Assembly (NCBI GenBank): GCA_020048895.1
Contig: JAIFLV010000010.1
Location: 1 to 64,000 of the forward strand
Direction of reading: 5' to 3'
Source: Rhodoferax sp.
GTDB lineage: Bacteria; Pseudomonadota; Gammaproteobacteria; Burkholderiales; Burkholderiaceae_C
DNA length: 64,000 bases
The position numbers were made by a program, and so were the translations under genes. The notes beneath the pieces were generated by a model. The model saw only the letters and a program-made list of their open reading frames with translations. It was not told the origin of the DNA and did no database searches. Below, one piece after another: positions 50,056-61,636 of this stretch (within the stretch, counting starts at the first letter, position 1; every line of letters begins with the position of its first letter).

Positions 50056-52368
50056 TCAGACTGCGGTGTCAACCGGTTCAATGTGATTGACAACAATCGC
50101 GCGAGGCCTGGTAATGAATGTCAAGATCACCGTGGTCGCAATTCCGGCCGAAACGCCAAACACTCCCGCCGAAACAGGTTGAATCCCCCACCAAAGGCCG
50201 TCCTGGGCGAGTCCAAGATACGACCTTACCCAAGGCTGATTGATCACCATGTAGTACACCGTGACACCCAATCCAATCAGCATGCCGCCGACTGCTGCGA
50301 CACGTGTGGTGTCACGCCAAAAGATTCCCAAAACCATGGCAGGTACAAATGCTGCTCCTGCCAGTGAGAACGAGGCAGACACCAGATACAAAATTCCCGC
50401 TGGCCGTTGGGCCGCCACATAGGCAGCCACCAGCGCGACGATCAAGAGTGCAAACTTGGACCACATGACACGCCGCATGGCTTCGGCTTTATCGGTATCT
50501 CCTTTGAAGTAAACATCGTGCGCCAGTGCATTTCCAATAGTGAGTAAGAGCCCATCTGCGGTGGACAAAGCAGCGGCCAAAGCACCTGCCGCTACCAAGA
50601 CGGAAAACACGTAAGGCAGCCCACCAATCTCGGGAGTAGCGAACATGACCAAGTCCGCACCCACACTTAGCTCAGCGAATTGCAGGAGATGATCACCGTT
50701 GACATCCGTCACCGCCAGAAGTGTCGGATCCCTTGCCCATTGAGATACCCAATGCGGCAGGCTATCAATCGGTTGTCCAACCAAGTTTGACATGATTTCG
50801 TACTTCACCAATACAGCTAAAGCAGGTGCCGACAAATACAGGGCAGAAATAAACAGCAGCGACCACGCGACGGAAGTGCGGGTTTCAGCCACAGAAGGTG
50901 TCGTGTAATAACGGGTGAGCAAGTGCGGCAGCCCTGCAGTGCCCACCATCAAACAAAAAATGAGTGCGAGAAAGTTCAGTCGGCTGTTGGAAAACGTCTC
51001 TCTTTCCAGGGCCGTTCCGTCTGGATTGCCTGCAAAGGGCTGCGTATGGCGCGGCATTCCGCCCAAAGGTCGGGCACGCGCAAGATTCTCGGACATCAGC
51101 TGCGTCCAGCGCTCCCGCGCAGCCTGAACATCCTTTGGAAGGGCCGCCAGCTCACGTCGTAACTTCACCGACATTTCATCGTCCGATTTGGACGTGCCAA
51201 GCGCGCGCAACTGATTGCGCAATTCCTCGCGGTCGTTTCGCAGTGCAGATTCAGGGTCATTCAATTTTTGTGCATAGGCCGCGGCTCTTCGGCGGTATTC
51301 ATCGATAACTTGCCGCTCTGCCGGGTCGTCGAGCAAGCGCCGCTCGATTTGCGTAATCTGCTGCAGTTGCTGTGCGAAGGCCCAAGGCGCCAATGGGTTG
51401 CCGACCTGTTTGTAAGCGAGCCAGGACACCGGGATCAAAAAGGCCAGAATAATCAGCACGTATTGCGTCACCTGGGTCCAGGTGACGGCACGCATCCCAC
51501 CCAGAAACGAACAAACCAGCACTCCACCGAGCCCCAGGAGAATTCCAATCTCAAAGTGCACGCCGGTCAAACGCGAGGTAATGAGCCCTACACCATAAAG
51601 CTGGGCGACGACATACGTGAATGAACACATTACCGCGGCCAAGGCCGCAAGCAAGCGCGGCCAACGCCCACCAAATCGCATGGCGAAAAAGTCCGGGACC
51701 GTGTAGATACCGAGGCGACGCAAATACGGCGCAACAAGTAAGGCAACCAAGCAAAAACCGCCCGTCCAACCAAGGATGTATGCCAATCCACCCGCATGAT
51801 CTGCGCTGCCCGAGAAACCTTGCAGGTAGAGTCCGCCCGCAAGACTAATGAAGGACGCAGCGCTCATCCAATCGGCCGCCGTCGCCATGCCGTTGTAGAA
51901 GGCCGGGATGCGGCGCCCAGCAACGAAATACTCAGACGCATCTGAAGTGCGTCCGTAGACGCCAACACCGGCGTAGAGCACCAAAGTTGTCAGCAAGAAC
52001 AGTCCGGCAACCCACGCTTTGGATAACCCCCAATGCTCGGCGAGCGCGAGAAGCGCCAAAAAAAGCATCAGGCCGACTACATAGATTCCGAATCTGCGGT
52101 GAATCTGAAGTGTGTACCGTCGGTAATCCGCTGGATCGATGCCTCGGGGGGTACTCTCCACTTGGTTCGTTCGCCAAGCGAAGAAACCAACGATCAGCAC
52201 AAACATCAGCATCGAACCCTGCGCAGCGAACCAAAACCCCACGGGCCACCCGAACACCTCGAACCGCAGGTCATTAGCAAAAAAGACGATCCCGAACGCC
52301 AAGATGAACCAGAGCGACAGCAACCCCAAATGCAGGGACTTGCTGCGCGCGACGAACCAGCCCTTCAT
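50056..52368 (-). CDS. Sodium:solute symporter-family protein with N-terminal DUF4212-like (small subunit) domain
   Basis: N-terminus [55 protein letters not shown] resembles the separate small subunit; SSS core [32 protein letters not shown]. Confidence 0.88.
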   Translation of the reverse strand: MKGWFVARSKSLHLGLLSLWFILAFGIVFFANDLRFEVFGWPVGFWFAAQGSMLMFVLIVGFFAWRTNQVESTPRGIDPADYRRYTLQIHRRFGIYVVGLMLFLALLALAEHWGLSKAWVAGLFLLTTLVLYAGVGVYGRTSDASEYFVAGRRIPAFYNGMATAADWMSAASFISLAGGLYLQGFSGSADHAGGLAYILGWTGGFCLVALLVAPYLRRLGIYTVPDFFAMRFGGRWPRLLAALAAVMCSFTYVVAQLYGVGLITSRLTGVHFEIGILLGLGGVLVCSFLGGMRAVTWTQVTQYVLIILAFLIPVSWLAYKQVGNPLAPWAFAQQLQQITQIERRLLDDPAERQVIDEYRRRAAAYAQKLNDPESALRNDREELRNQLRALGTSKSDDEMSVKLRRELAALPKDVQAARERWTQLMSENLARARPLGGMPRHTQPFAGNPDGTALERETFSNSRLNFLALIFCLMVGTAGLPHLLTRYYTTPSVAETRTSVAWSLLFISALYLSAPALAVLVKYEIMSNLVGQPIDSLPHWVSQWARDPTLLAVTDVNGDHLLQFAELSVGADLVMFATPEIGGLPYVFSVLVAAGALAAALSTADGLLLTIGNALAHDVYFKGDTDKAEAMRRVMWSKFALLIVALVAAYVAAQRPAGILYLVSASFSLAGAAFVPAMVLGIFWRDTTRVAAVGGMLIGLGVTVYYMVINQPWVRSYLGLAQDGLWWGIQPVSAGVFGVSAGIATTVILTFITRPRAIVVNHIEPVDTAV

Positions 52369-54758
52369 GCTTGGGCGAGTTGCTGCCAGGTCGCGATAAC
52401 CGAGTCCGGGTTGAGTGAAATGGAGGAAATTCCTTCTTCTTTCAACCAGAGCGCGAAGTCCGGATGATCACTCGGGCCTTGACCGCAGATCCCCACATAC
52501 TTGTTCCGCTTTCGACAGGCGCCGATCGCCATCTTGATCAGCGATTTCACCGCGGGGTCGCGTTCGTCAAAGTCGGCCGCCAGCAACGCCAGACCAGAAT
52601 CACGGTCCAGGCCCAATGTAAGTTGTGTTAGGTCGTTCGATCCAATGGAGAATCCGTCAAAGTATTCCAGGAAGTCATCGGCCAACAGCGCATTGCTCGG
52701 AATTTCACACATCATCACCAATTTGAGTTCATTATCCCCGCGACGCAAGCCATGATGTGCCAATAATTCCACCACGCGTCGCGCCTGTTCTACGGTTCGC
52801 ACAAAGGGGACCATCACCTGCACGTTTCCTAGCCCCATGTCGTTGCGCACGCGTTTGATGGCTTCACATTCCATACCAAAGGCTTCACCGAATTCCTCAC
52901 TGATGTATCGCGCCGCACCGCGAAAACCAAGCATCGGGTTTTCTTCTTCGGGTTCATAACGACTGCCCCCGATGAGCTTGCGGTACTCATTGCTCTTGAA
53001 ATCAGACAACCGAACAATGACCGGTTTTGGCCAGAACGCGGCAGCGATTGTGGCCACGCCTTCCGCCACACGGTCCACGTAAAAGGCCCTTGGAGACGCG
53101 TGCCCACGTGCTACCGACTCAACCGCCTTTTTGAGGTCTGCATCGATATTGGGGTAATCCAATATCGCCTTTGGATGAACCCCGATGTTGTTGTTGATGA
53201 TGAACTCCAGTCTTGCCAAACCGACGCCCTGGTTTGGAAGTTGGCAAAAGTCAAACGCCAATTGTGGGTTGCCTACATTCATCATGATTTTTACAGGGAT
53301 GTCCGGCATGGTGCCGCGCTGCACTTCGGATACTTCCGTCTCGAGCAGTCCATCGTAGATGAAACCAGTGTCTCCCTCGGCGCAACTCACCGTGACCAAC
53401 ATGCCTTCCTTCAGTCGGTCGGTTGCATCACCACATCCCACAACGGCGGGAATACCCAACTCGCGCGCAATGATGGCTGCGTGGCATGTTCGTCCACCCC
53501 TGTTCGTTACGATGGCCGCTGCCCGTTTCATCACCGGCTCCCAGTTCGGGTCAGTCATGTCAGTCACCAGGACGTCGCCCGGCTGTACCTTGTCCATTTC
53601 GCTGGTGTTGTGAACAATGCGCACCGGCCCGGTGCCAATTTTTTGCCCTATGGCACGACCTTCGACCAGCACCGCACCTTTGCCTTTGAGTTTATAGCGA
53701 TGTTCGACCTGATTTCCAACTTGGCTCTTGACGGTTTCAGGTCGCGCCTGAAGGATGTACAGTTGACCGTCGACGCCATCCTTTCCCCACTCGATGTCCA
53801 TCGGGCGACCATAGTGGGATTCAATGACCAAGGCATATCGCGCCAACTGTTCCACATCGGCATCTGTCAGCGAGTAGCGGTTGCGCATTTCCGTCGGAAC
53901 GTCTGTCGTCTTCACGAGTTTCCCATTCCGGGCTTTTTCCTGAGCAGTCGTGAACTCCATTTGCAGCAATTTGGAGCCCAAGTTTCGTCGAATAATGGCA
54001 CGCTTACCCGCGCGCAGCATGGGTTTGTGAACATAAAACTCGTCCGGATTCACCGCACCCTGTACTACGGTCTCACCCAAACCATAACTTGCCGTAATGA
54101 AGACAACATCGGAAAAACCCGATTCTGTGTCGATGGTGAACATCACTCCTGCGGCACCCACATCCGAACGCACCATGCGTTGAATGCCTGCACTTAAAGC
54201 AACATGCTCATGGGCGAACCCCTTGTGAACCCTGTAGCTTATTGCACGGTCGTTGTACAGCGACGCAAACACCTCGCGAATCTTGTGCAAAACTTCCTCA
54301 ATGCCGATCACATTAAGAAATGTCTCTTGCTGTCCGGCAAACGAAGCATCTGGCAAGTCCTCTGCCGTAGCCGACGAACGAACCGCAAACGAAGCCAGCG
54401 GATTACCCTCGCTGAGAGTGGCAAATGCTTGACGAATACCCGACTCCAATTCGCCGGGAAACGGCTGCGCTTCCACCATCGCTCGAATCTCCGCACCCGC
54501 CTGCGCCAATGCGCGGACATCTTCGGTGTCCAGGGTTTGCAACTTCGCGTTGATCCGCTCCGCCAGATTCCCAAACTTCAGGAATTGACGGAACGCATGG
54601 GCAGTGGTGGCAAAGCCAGTCGGAACCTTGACGCCATCAGGCAGGTGCGAAATCATTTCGCCCAAACTTGCGTTCTTTCCCCCAACCGACTCGACATCGG
54701 ACATCCTCAGGTTCTCGAACGGTACGACCAGGTCGGTTGGTTTAAACAGCATAGACAT
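52365..54758 (-). CDS. ppsA: Phosphoenolpyruvate synthase
   Basis: [70 protein letters not shown]. Confidence 0.97.
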   Translation of the reverse strand: MSMLFKPTDLVVPFENLRMSDVESVGGKNASLGEMISHLPDGVKVPTGFATTAHAFRQFLKFGNLAERINAKLQTLDTEDVRALAQAGAEIRAMVEAQPFPGELESGIRQAFATLSEGNPLASFAVRSSATAEDLPDASFAGQQETFLNVIGIEEVLHKIREVFASLYNDRAISYRVHKGFAHEHVALSAGIQRMVRSDVGAAGVMFTIDTESGFSDVVFITASYGLGETVVQGAVNPDEFYVHKPMLRAGKRAIIRRNLGSKLLQMEFTTAQEKARNGKLVKTTDVPTEMRNRYSLTDADVEQLARYALVIESHYGRPMDIEWGKDGVDGQLYILQARPETVKSQVGNQVEHRYKLKGKGAVLVEGRAIGQKIGTGPVRIVHNTSEMDKVQPGDVLVTDMTDPNWEPVMKRAAAIVTNRGGRTCHAAIIARELGIPAVVGCGDATDRLKEGMLVTVSCAEGDTGFIYDGLLETEVSEVQRGTMPDIPVKIMMNVGNPQLAFDFCQLPNQGVGLARLEFIINNNIGVHPKAILDYPNIDADLKKAVESVARGHASPRAFYVDRVAEGVATIAAAFWPKPVIVRLSDFKSNEYRKLIGGSRYEPEEENPMLGFRGAARYISEEFGEAFGMECEAIKRVRNDMGLGNVQVMVPFVRTVEQARRVVELLAHHGLRRGDNELKLVMMCEIPSNALLADDFLEYFDGFSIGSNDLTQLTLGLDRDSGLALLAADFDERDPAVKSLIKMAIGACRKRNKYVGICGQGPSDHPDFALWLKEEGISSISLNPDSVIATWQQLAQA

Positions 54759-54913
54759 GGAAAACTCCAGAAGTTGAAACCGTTTTGCTGCCTCAGGAGC
54801 ACTCTGACCGGAAAAGCAGCCGCAGATTCATCTTCACCTCGCGCGGGTTCTCTTGTGAGACGCGACGAAAACTGAAAATGCGCTAAATTGGGGTCATTGT
54901 AGGGTTGTACAGC

Positions 54914-55735
54914 ATGTCACATCGCACCGTATTTTTTGTATCCGACGGCACCGGCATTACAGCCGAAACCTTTGGCAACGCCATCCTTGCACAGTTTGAA
55001 GCTACTGCACGGCACGTTCGATTGCCCTTCATCGATACCGTTGACAAGGCGCACCAGACCGTTCGTCAGATCAACCACGCAGCGGAAGTTGATGGTCGTC
55101 GACCCATCGTTTTCTCCACATTGGTGAACATGGAGATTCTCCAGGTGATTGAAAACGGTTGCCAAGGCATGCTGCTGGACATGTTCGCCACTTTTGTGCG
55201 CCCTTTGGAAGATGAACTGGGACTGAAGTCCAATCATCGCATCGGGCGCTTCAGCGATGCCAGCAAGAGCAAGGAATACCAGAACCGCATTGAAGCCATC
55301 AATTTTTCGCTGGCGCACGACGATGGGCAGTCGAATCGGGATCTGGATCAGTCCGATGTCATTCTCGTTGGCGTCAGTCGCAGCGGAAAGACCCCCACAT
55401 CCCTCTACCTTGCCATGCAATACGGACTCAAAGCGTCCAATTACCCTCTGATTCCTGAGGATTTTGAAAGGCGCCAACTACCGCCTGCTTTGACGCCCCA
55501 CAAGGGCAAAATTTTCGGACTATCGATTCAACCAGAACGCCTCAGTGAGGTTCGCAACGAACGGCGACCCAATTCTCGTTACGCATCACTGGAAAATTGC
55601 CGAATGGAAGTAAGCGAGGCAGAGTCGATGATGCGCCGCTCGGGAATTCGCTGGCTATCCACGACCACGAAATCCATCGAAGAGATTTCCACCACTATTC
55701 TGCAGGAACTCCATCCCGAACGATTGGCGTATTAG
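54914..55735 (+). CDS. ppsR: PEP synthase regulatory protein (bifunctional kinase/pyrophosphorylase, PSRP)
   Basis: [60 protein letters not shown]; divergent from ppsA. Confidence 0.96.
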   Translation: MSHRTVFFVSDGTGITAETFGNAILAQFEATARHVRLPFIDTVDKAHQTVRQINHAAEVDGRRPIVFSTLVNMEILQVIENGCQGMLLDMFATFVRPLEDELGLKSNHRIGRFSDASKSKEYQNRIEAINFSLAHDDGQSNRDLDQSDVILVGVSRSGKTPTSLYLAMQYGLKASNYPLIPEDFERRQLPPALTPHKGKIFGLSIQPERLSEVRNERRPNSRYASLENCRMEVSEAESMMRRSGIRWLSTTTKSIEEISTTILQELHPERLAY

Positions 55736-56807
55736 GCCGCATTGTGGTCTGTGGAAAAGTTACCACGTGCTCCAGTTCAGCACGAATCCCGACACTGTCC
55801 CCGACTGTGTGGTCATGGTGCTTCAGTACCGAAGCCAGCACAGTTTCCCCAGACTCCAAACGCAACGTGTACAGGAACTCGGACCCGCGAAAGGTCTTCT
55901 GCACAACTTCGGCTCTACAGGGCGATTCCAAATCGATCGATATGTCGTCCGCACGCAGCAACACATCGCAGGCGCCATCGGAGTCGCAGTCCCCTCGCCG
56001 CTGTGACGCTGTAACCTGAAAAACACCCAGAGGGGTTCGCAATTGGGTCACGCCATCTGACTGCACATAGCGCGCACTTGCGAACTGGCCATGCCCGATA
56101 AAGCTTGCGACAAATCGTGTCGCTGGGCGATGGTAAACCGAGTACCCGTCGTCCCATTGGTGCAAATGCCCCTGCGCCATCACACCCACACGGTCCCCCA
56201 TGGCAAATGCCTCCTGCTGGTCGTGCGTGACCAGCAATGCAGTCGTTCGCGCTTCCTTGAGAATGCTTCGCACCTCGAGGGCAAGACGTTCGCGCATCTC
56301 GACATCCAGATTGGAAAACGGTTCGTCCAACAACAACAGATGTGGCTGTGGGGCTAACGCCCGCGCCAGAGCCACGCGTTGCTGCTGCCCACCGGACAAC
56401 TCATGGGGGTAGCGCGCCGCGTTCGGGGTCATGCCCACCAAGTCCAGGACCTCGCGCACACGGGCTTTGCGCTGAGTGCTGGTCCAACCGTGTAAACCAA
56501 ATTCAATGTTGTTGGACACGGTCATATGGGGAAACAGAGCGTAGTCCTGAAAGACCATGCCAACCCGACGGCTCTGCGCTGGAACGTGGACCTGGACACT
56601 GCTGACTTGCGATGAAGCAAGCCAAACCTCACCGGCGGACAGTGGCTCCAGGCCAGCCACAGCACGTAGCAAAGTGGTCTTCCCGCAACCAGATGGGCCA
56701 ATCAGCACCCCAATTTCCCCGACTTGCAAACCCAGGGACACACCGTCCACCGATGGTGACGGACGACCACGATGGCGAACCCCTACATCAATCAGATCAA
56801 GAAACAT
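55695..56807 (-). CDS. fbpC: Fe(3+) ABC transporter ATP-binding protein (FbpC type)
   Basis: [53 protein letters not shown]; start at internal [10 protein letters not shown]. Confidence 0.92.
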   Translation of the reverse strand: MFLDLIDVGVRHRGRPSPSVDGVSLGLQVGEIGVLIGPSGCGKTTLLRAVAGLEPLSAGEVWLASSQVSSVQVHVPAQSRRVGMVFQDYALFPHMTVSNNIEFGLHGWTSTQRKARVREVLDLVGMTPNAARYPHELSGGQQQRVALARALAPQPHLLLLDEPFSNLDVEMRERLALEVRSILKEARTTALLVTHDQQEAFAMGDRVGVMAQGHLHQWDDGYSVYHRPATRFVASFIGHGQFASARYVQSDGVTQLRTPLGVFQVTASQRRGDCDSDGACDVLLRADDISIDLESPCRAEVVQKTFRGSEFLYTLRLESGETVLASVLKHHDHTVGDSVGIRAELEHVVTFPQTTMRPNTPIVRDGVPAE

Positions 56808-56857
56808 TCCGGAGATTGTAGGGTTGGCTATTCCAAAACTGCGGTATGGTGCGCGCC

Positions 56858-58480
56858 ATGCAACGGTTTCTTCGATCCTTATTGTGGGCGCTCGTGGTCC
56901 TGCTGGTATTGCCGGTAGCCACCTTACTGGCTTCCTGGCTGCAGGGAAATGCACAGACCTGGACGATATTGGCGCAGATGGGGGCCACAGTGCTGCCAGA
57001 CTACGCTTTGACGAGCCTGCTACTGTGCGGCTTGGTCAGTTTGGGTGTCATTAGCATGGGAACAGTATCTGCTGCGGCCGTCACTTTGTTCGATTTTCCC
57101 TTTCGCAAAACAATGGAATGGGCCTTGTTGTTGCCATTGGCTATGCCTGCTTACGTCGTGGCATACGCGTATACCGACTTTCTTCAGTACAGCGGCACTT
57201 TGCAAACCTGGCTGAGGAGCACTTTCGGGCTGCAGGGCGCACTGCTGCCCGATGTCCGAAGCGTGTGGGGGGCCGCCGCCGTGTTGGCGCTGTCGCTGTA
57301 TCCATACGTCTATTTGCTCACACGCACGGCCCTCTCGGACCGAGCGAACCACTTAATGGAGGCAGCCCGATTACTCGGAGCATCAATGCGTCGGCGCATC
57401 TGGCAGGTGGCACTACCCCTGGCACGACCCGCCATTGCGGCAGGGACGGCATTGGCACTAATGGAGACGTTGGCCGACTTTGGTGTGTCCAGCTATTTCG
57501 GTATTCAGACCTTTACTACTGGAATTTACAAGGCCTGGATCGTCATGGACGACCACGCCGCCGCCGCACAACTGTCGACAGCTTTGCTGCTGTTGGTTGT
57601 ATGTGTGCTGGGGATAGAACTGCGCGCCCAGTCAAAAATGCGGTTTTCCAGTACCAGGGTCGATCGGCAAAGTGCCGAGTCCAATCCCATTCGTTTGCGC
57701 GGCATACATGCGTTGGCATTGCTCCTGTTGTGCGCGTTGCCCGTGGTGTTCGGTTTTGTCCTACCGCTCGCGATTTTGATCACTGAGTTTGGCAGCAGCG
57801 GTTCCGACGCTATTGCATGGGATCGATTTGCTCGATGGAGCAGTACCAGTCTCGCGCTTGGGCTGACCACGGCTGTGCTTGCTGTAGGGTTCGCCGTTTT
57901 TGTGGCTGCTTTTGCAAGGGCCCGCCCCGCTTGGGATACCCATTTGGCACAGCGCGCTGTCGGTCTGGGGTACTCAGTTCCGGGCGTAGTCATTGTGATT
58001 GGCTTGTTGCTCCCAGTTGGGTGGCTGCAGTCAAACTTCCCTGATCTGGGGATTGGCTATTGGTTGACATCCACCATCTTGGGAATGTTGTGGGCTTACC
58101 TTGTGCGCTTTGTGGCAGTGGCATTGCAATCGGTACAAAGCGGTTTCACGCGCATCGCGCCTGCTCTGGACGAGAGTTCCCGAATGCTGGGGGCGTCGTC
58201 CTGGACCTTGTTGGTGAAGGTGCATCTGCCCTTGTTGCGCAAACCGCTATTTGCCGCTTCGCTGTTGGTGTTGGTGGACGTCATGAAGGAGTTGCCGGTA
58301 ACGCTGGTGCTGCGGCCGTTTAACACTGACACCCTTGCGGTCATGGCCTACCAGTTGGCGCGCGATGAGCGCCTCGGCGAAGCTGCACTACCCTCGCTTG
58401 CGCTCGTATTGGTTGGGCTTGTCCCGGTGTACTTCCTGAGCAGAACGCTACGTCGAGGCGATACACCCACCCCTTGTTGA
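56858..58480 (+). CDS. fbpB: Fe(3+) ABC transporter permease (FbpB type)
   Basis: Duplicated permease halves; LLGASMRRRIWQVALPLARPAIAAGTALALMETLADFGVSSYFG. Confidence 0.92.
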   Translation: MQRFLRSLLWALVVLLVLPVATLLASWLQGNAQTWTILAQMGATVLPDYALTSLLLCGLVSLGVISMGTVSAAAVTLFDFPFRKTMEWALLLPLAMPAYVVAYAYTDFLQYSGTLQTWLRSTFGLQGALLPDVRSVWGAAAVLALSLYPYVYLLTRTALSDRANHLMEAARLLGASMRRRIWQVALPLARPAIAAGTALALMETLADFGVSSYFGIQTFTTGIYKAWIVMDDHAAAAQLSTALLLLVVCVLGIELRAQSKMRFSSTRVDRQSAESNPIRLRGIHALALLLLCALPVVFGFVLPLAILITEFGSSGSDAIAWDRFARWSSTSLALGLTTAVLAVGFAVFVAAFARARPAWDTHLAQRAVGLGYSVPGVVIVIGLLLPVGWLQSNFPDLGIGYWLTSTILGMLWAYLVRFVAVALQSVQSGFTRIAPALDESSRMLGASSWTLLVKVHLPLLRKPLFAASLLVLVDVMKELPVTLVLRPFNTDTLAVMAYQLARDERLGEAALPSLALVLVGLVPVYFLSRTLRRGDTPTPC

Positions 58481-58497
58481 GAATAGTTCGCATTTGC
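58478..58497. promoter_or_regulatory. Candidate Fur box upstream of fbpA
   Basis: TGAGAATAGTTCGCATTTGC; two mismatches by eye to TGAGAATNATTCTCATTTGC-type Fur sites. Confidence 0.6.
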
Positions 58498-58548
58498 GAT
58501 ATGATCAGCACCGCTGTTGCAATGTAAGCAACGACCAGAACTTTCAAC

Positions 58549-59607
58549 ATGGCAAGAACCGGCAATCTACCAATTTCAGCCTTCATCGGATTGGGCTTGG
58601 CCAGTCTATGCGCTGCTGCTGCAGCACAAGAACCAGCCATCAACCTGTACTCAGCGCGCCACTACAGCACCGACGAGGCACTTTACAGCAACTTCACCAA
58701 AGCCACCGGCATCCGGATCAACCGGGTCGACGCGGACGATGCAGGCATCATCGCCCGACTGAAGGCCGAGGGCAGCGCTTCGCCTGCAGACGTCATCCTG
58801 CTGGTCGATGCCGCGCGCTTGTGGAAGGGCGAGGTTGAAGGGCTGTTCCTGCCGATTCAATCCAAAATCCTGGATACAGCCATACCGCCTCAGTTGCGTG
58901 CCAAGCCGACCGACGTAGGTAAGACTGCGTGGTTCGGACTTTCAACCCGCGCGCGCGTGATCGTGTATGACAAGGTCAAAGTCAAGAAAGAAGACGTCGA
59001 CCGCTACGAAAAACTGGCAGACCCCATCAACAAAGGCAAAGTCTGTATCCGCTCGGGCTCCCATCCCTACAACCTAAGCCTGTTTGGAGCAACGACGGAG
59101 CACATGGGTCCGCAAAAAACGGAGGCTTGGCTCAAGGGCATGGTAGACAACATGGCCCGTTCACCCAAAGGCGGTGATACGGATCAAATCAAGGGTGTTG
59201 CCAGTGGCGAATGCGCGATCGCAGTGACGAACAGCTATTACCTGGCCCGCTTGCTACGATCCAGCAACCCAGAGGAGCGGGCCATTGCCGAGCGGGTCGG
59301 CGTGGTGTTTCCAAACCAGTCGACCTGGGGAACACACATCAACATAGCTGGAGGTGCCGTTGCAAAACACTCGAAGAACAGTGCCAACGCAGTAAAGTTC
59401 CTCGAGTATTTGGCCGGCGCCGATGCGCAGGGCTACTTTGCTAACGGCAACAACGAATGGCCGGCTGCCGTCGGTGTCACACTCGATAACCCTGCCCTGA
59501 AAGCCATGTCGGGCGGAAGTTTCAAGAGCGAAACCATCCCCATCAGTGCCGTTGGCATGAACCAGATCAAGGTGCAGCAAATGCTGGATCGCGTTGGCTT
59601 CAAGTAA
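58549..59607 (+). CDS. fbpA: Fe(3+) ABC transporter substrate-binding protein (FbpA type)
   Basis: INLYSARHYSTDEALYSNFTKATGIRINRVDADDAGIIARLKAEG, VCIRSGSHPYNLSLFGATTEHMG. Confidence 0.94.
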   Translation: MARTGNLPISAFIGLGLASLCAAAAAQEPAINLYSARHYSTDEALYSNFTKATGIRINRVDADDAGIIARLKAEGSASPADVILLVDAARLWKGEVEGLFLPIQSKILDTAIPPQLRAKPTDVGKTAWFGLSTRARVIVYDKVKVKKEDVDRYEKLADPINKGKVCIRSGSHPYNLSLFGATTEHMGPQKTEAWLKGMVDNMARSPKGGDTDQIKGVASGECAIAVTNSYYLARLLRSSNPEERAIAERVGVVFPNQSTWGTHINIAGGAVAKHSKNSANAVKFLEYLAGADAQGYFANGNNEWPAAVGVTLDNPALKAMSGGSFKSETIPISAVGMNQIKVQQMLDRVGFK

Positions 59608-59690
59608 AGCTCTGACGATCGGTTCACCGTTGTTTCGCCGCTGCGTTCGTGCTGCTCATGTGCAGATATCAAATTTGCTGCTAGTCAGCC

Positions 59691-60185
59691 CTACTCTTCC
59701 AGCAAACTGCGAAGCATCCAGGCAGTCTTTTCGTGCACATCGATGCGCTGGGTCAGCACATCAGCGGTCGGCTGGTCGTTGGCGGCGTCCGCGATGGGGA
59801 ACAGCTTGCGGGCAGTGCGCGCTGTGGCTTCCTGCGCCGCCACCAGATGGCGAATCATGTCGGTGGCTTTTGGTACGCCTTCCACCTCCTTGATGGAGGC
59901 TAGCTTTGTGTACTCCTTATAGGTACCTGGCGCCGGAAAACCCAACGCACGAATACGCTCGGCAATCAGATCGAGCGCAGTCCATTGCTCGGTGTACTGC
60001 CCCATGAACATCTGGTGCAGGCTGTTGAATTGCGGTCCAGTCACGTTCCAGTGGAAGTTGTGGGTCATCAGATACAGGGTGTAACTGTCCGCCAGCAACT
60101 CCGAAAGTCCCCTGGCAATCTGTTTGCGTGCGTCCGACTTCAAGCCGATGTCTATCGTCAGTGACTTGGCTTTCTTTTGACTCAT
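59691..60185 (-). CDS. dps: Dps/ferritin-like DNA-protection protein
   Basis: [56 protein letters not shown]. Confidence 0.93.
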   Translation of the reverse strand: MSQKKAKSLTIDIGLKSDARKQIARGLSELLADSYTLYLMTHNFHWNVTGPQFNSLHQMFMGQYTEQWTALDLIAERIRALGFPAPGTYKEYTKLASIKEVEGVPKATDMIRHLVAAQEATARTARKLFPIADAANDQPTADVLTQRIDVHEKTAWMLRSLLEE

Positions 60186-60308
60186 TTGCGAAACTCCTGT
60201 TGATTAAAGTGGCACCAGTCTAGCCCTTGCCGACGAGTTGCACCAATCAACAAAAGGCATACTGCAAATAGCTCAATTCAATCGCCCAGCAATTTCCGAG
60301 TGGCGAGG

Positions 60309-60716
60309 TCACAACCCCAGCGCCGCAATGCCCGCTTTCGCAACCTGCGCGTCTTCGCTCGACTTGACGCCACTGACTCCCACAGCGCCCAGGCACTGAC
60401 CATCCTTGATGATGGGTACGCCGCCCTCGAGCATTGCATCCAGGCCGGGTGCGCTGAGAAACGAGTTGCGTCCACCGTTGATCATGTCCTCATAAGCTTT
60501 GCTTTCACGTCGACCCAAAGCCGCGGTTCGGGCCTTTGCTGGCGCAATGAAGGACGATATTGGCGCAGCGCCGTCGAGACGCGCAAAAGACAGCAAATGT
60601 CCGCCATCGTCCACAATGGCAATGCTGACCGCCCACTGGTTCTTCAGGGCTTCTGCCTGCGCGGCACTGGCGATGGCCAAAACGTCCGGCCTTTCCAATA
60701 CAGGTTTCGATTTCAT
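60309..60716 (-). CDS. GlcG/HbpS family heme-binding-like protein
   Basis: WAVSIAIVDDGGHLLSFARLDGAAPISSFIAPAKARTAALGRRESKAYE...GLDAMLEGGVPIIKDGQCLGAVGVSGVKSSEDAQVAKAG. Confidence 0.9.
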   Translation of the reverse strand: MKSKPVLERPDVLAIASAAQAEALKNQWAVSIAIVDDGGHLLSFARLDGAAPISSFIAPAKARTAALGRRESKAYEDMINGGRNSFLSAPGLDAMLEGGVPIIKDGQCLGAVGVSGVKSSEDAQVAKAGIAALGL

Positions 60717-60818
60717 GGCGTGTCTCCAGAGTTTTTGTAAGTCTCTAGCATAACAAGCTTGATAAACCATAGAATCGCCCCATTTGCACTGTTAGTGATT
60801 TTTAAGGAGACCACAACC

Positions 60819-61514
60819 ATGAGTGATCGCATTACCACTTTGGACAATCGATTTGGCTACGCCGTATCGGGAGAAGAACGCAACAAGGTGTTGCGCAATA
60901 CCTATTGGCTGTTGTCTTTGACGATGATTCCAACGGTGCTTGGTGCCTGGATCGGTGTGCAAACCGGCATCATGTCGGCCATGTCACCTGGCATCAGCAT
61001 GATGGTTTTCTTGGTTGGTGCTTTTGGACTCATGTTTGCCGTTGAGAAGTTCAAGAACTCAGCAGCCGGAGTGCCAATCTTGCTGGCGTTCACTTTTTTC
61101 ATGGGAATGATGCTGTCCCGTTTGGTTGGGTCCATTCTGGGTCTGAACAACGGTGCGAGTCTCATCATGTTGGCCTTCGCCGGCACTGGTGGCGTGTTTT
61201 TCGGCATGGCCACGCTATCCACCATCATCAAGCGCGATCTGTCTTCCATGGGGAAATTCATGTTCATTGGCATGATCATGGTGCTCATCGCGATGATCGC
61301 CAACATTTTTCTGCAAAGCAGCGCGTTGATGATTGCCTTGTCGGTGATCGTGATCGGAATTTCATCGGCGTTTATCTTGTATGACCTGAAACGTGTTCGC
61401 GACGGCGAGGAAACCAACTACATCTCTGCCACTCTTGGCGTCTACGTGAGCCTATACAACGTGTTTAGCAACCTGTTGGCATTGCTGGGCATCTTTGGCG
61501 GCGAGCGCGACTGA
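60819..61514 (+). CDS. Bax inhibitor-1/YccA family membrane protein
   Basis: MSDRITTLDNRFGYAVSGEERNKVLRNTYWLLSLTMIPTVLGAW; FILYDLKRVRDGEETNYISATLGVYVSLYNVFSNLLALLGIFGG. Confidence 0.93.
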   Translation: MSDRITTLDNRFGYAVSGEERNKVLRNTYWLLSLTMIPTVLGAWIGVQTGIMSAMSPGISMMVFLVGAFGLMFAVEKFKNSAAGVPILLAFTFFMGMMLSRLVGSILGLNNGASLIMLAFAGTGGVFFGMATLSTIIKRDLSSMGKFMFIGMIMVLIAMIANIFLQSSALMIALSVIVIGISSAFILYDLKRVRDGEETNYISATLGVYVSLYNVFSNLLALLGIFGGERD

Positions 61515-61535
61515 TCACCCTGATCCTGTCGACCC

Positions 61536-61562
61536 AAAGGCCCTTGTTAAGGGCCTTTTTTC
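61536..61562 (+). terminator. Rho-independent terminator after the YccA-family gene
   Basis: AAAGGCCCTTGTTAAGGGCCTTTTTTC. Confidence 0.85.
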
Positions 61563-61636
61563 TGTCTTTCTCACATGATCACCTGCTCAAGACAGGGCAA
61601 AATGGGACGATATAGAAACACCGCCTTGCCGTCCCT

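Noticed and set aside
53100-54197. 365-aa ORF on + strand antisense to ppsA
   Set aside because: Shadow ORF of a strongly conserved gene; His/Arg/Cys-rich composition without family motifs.
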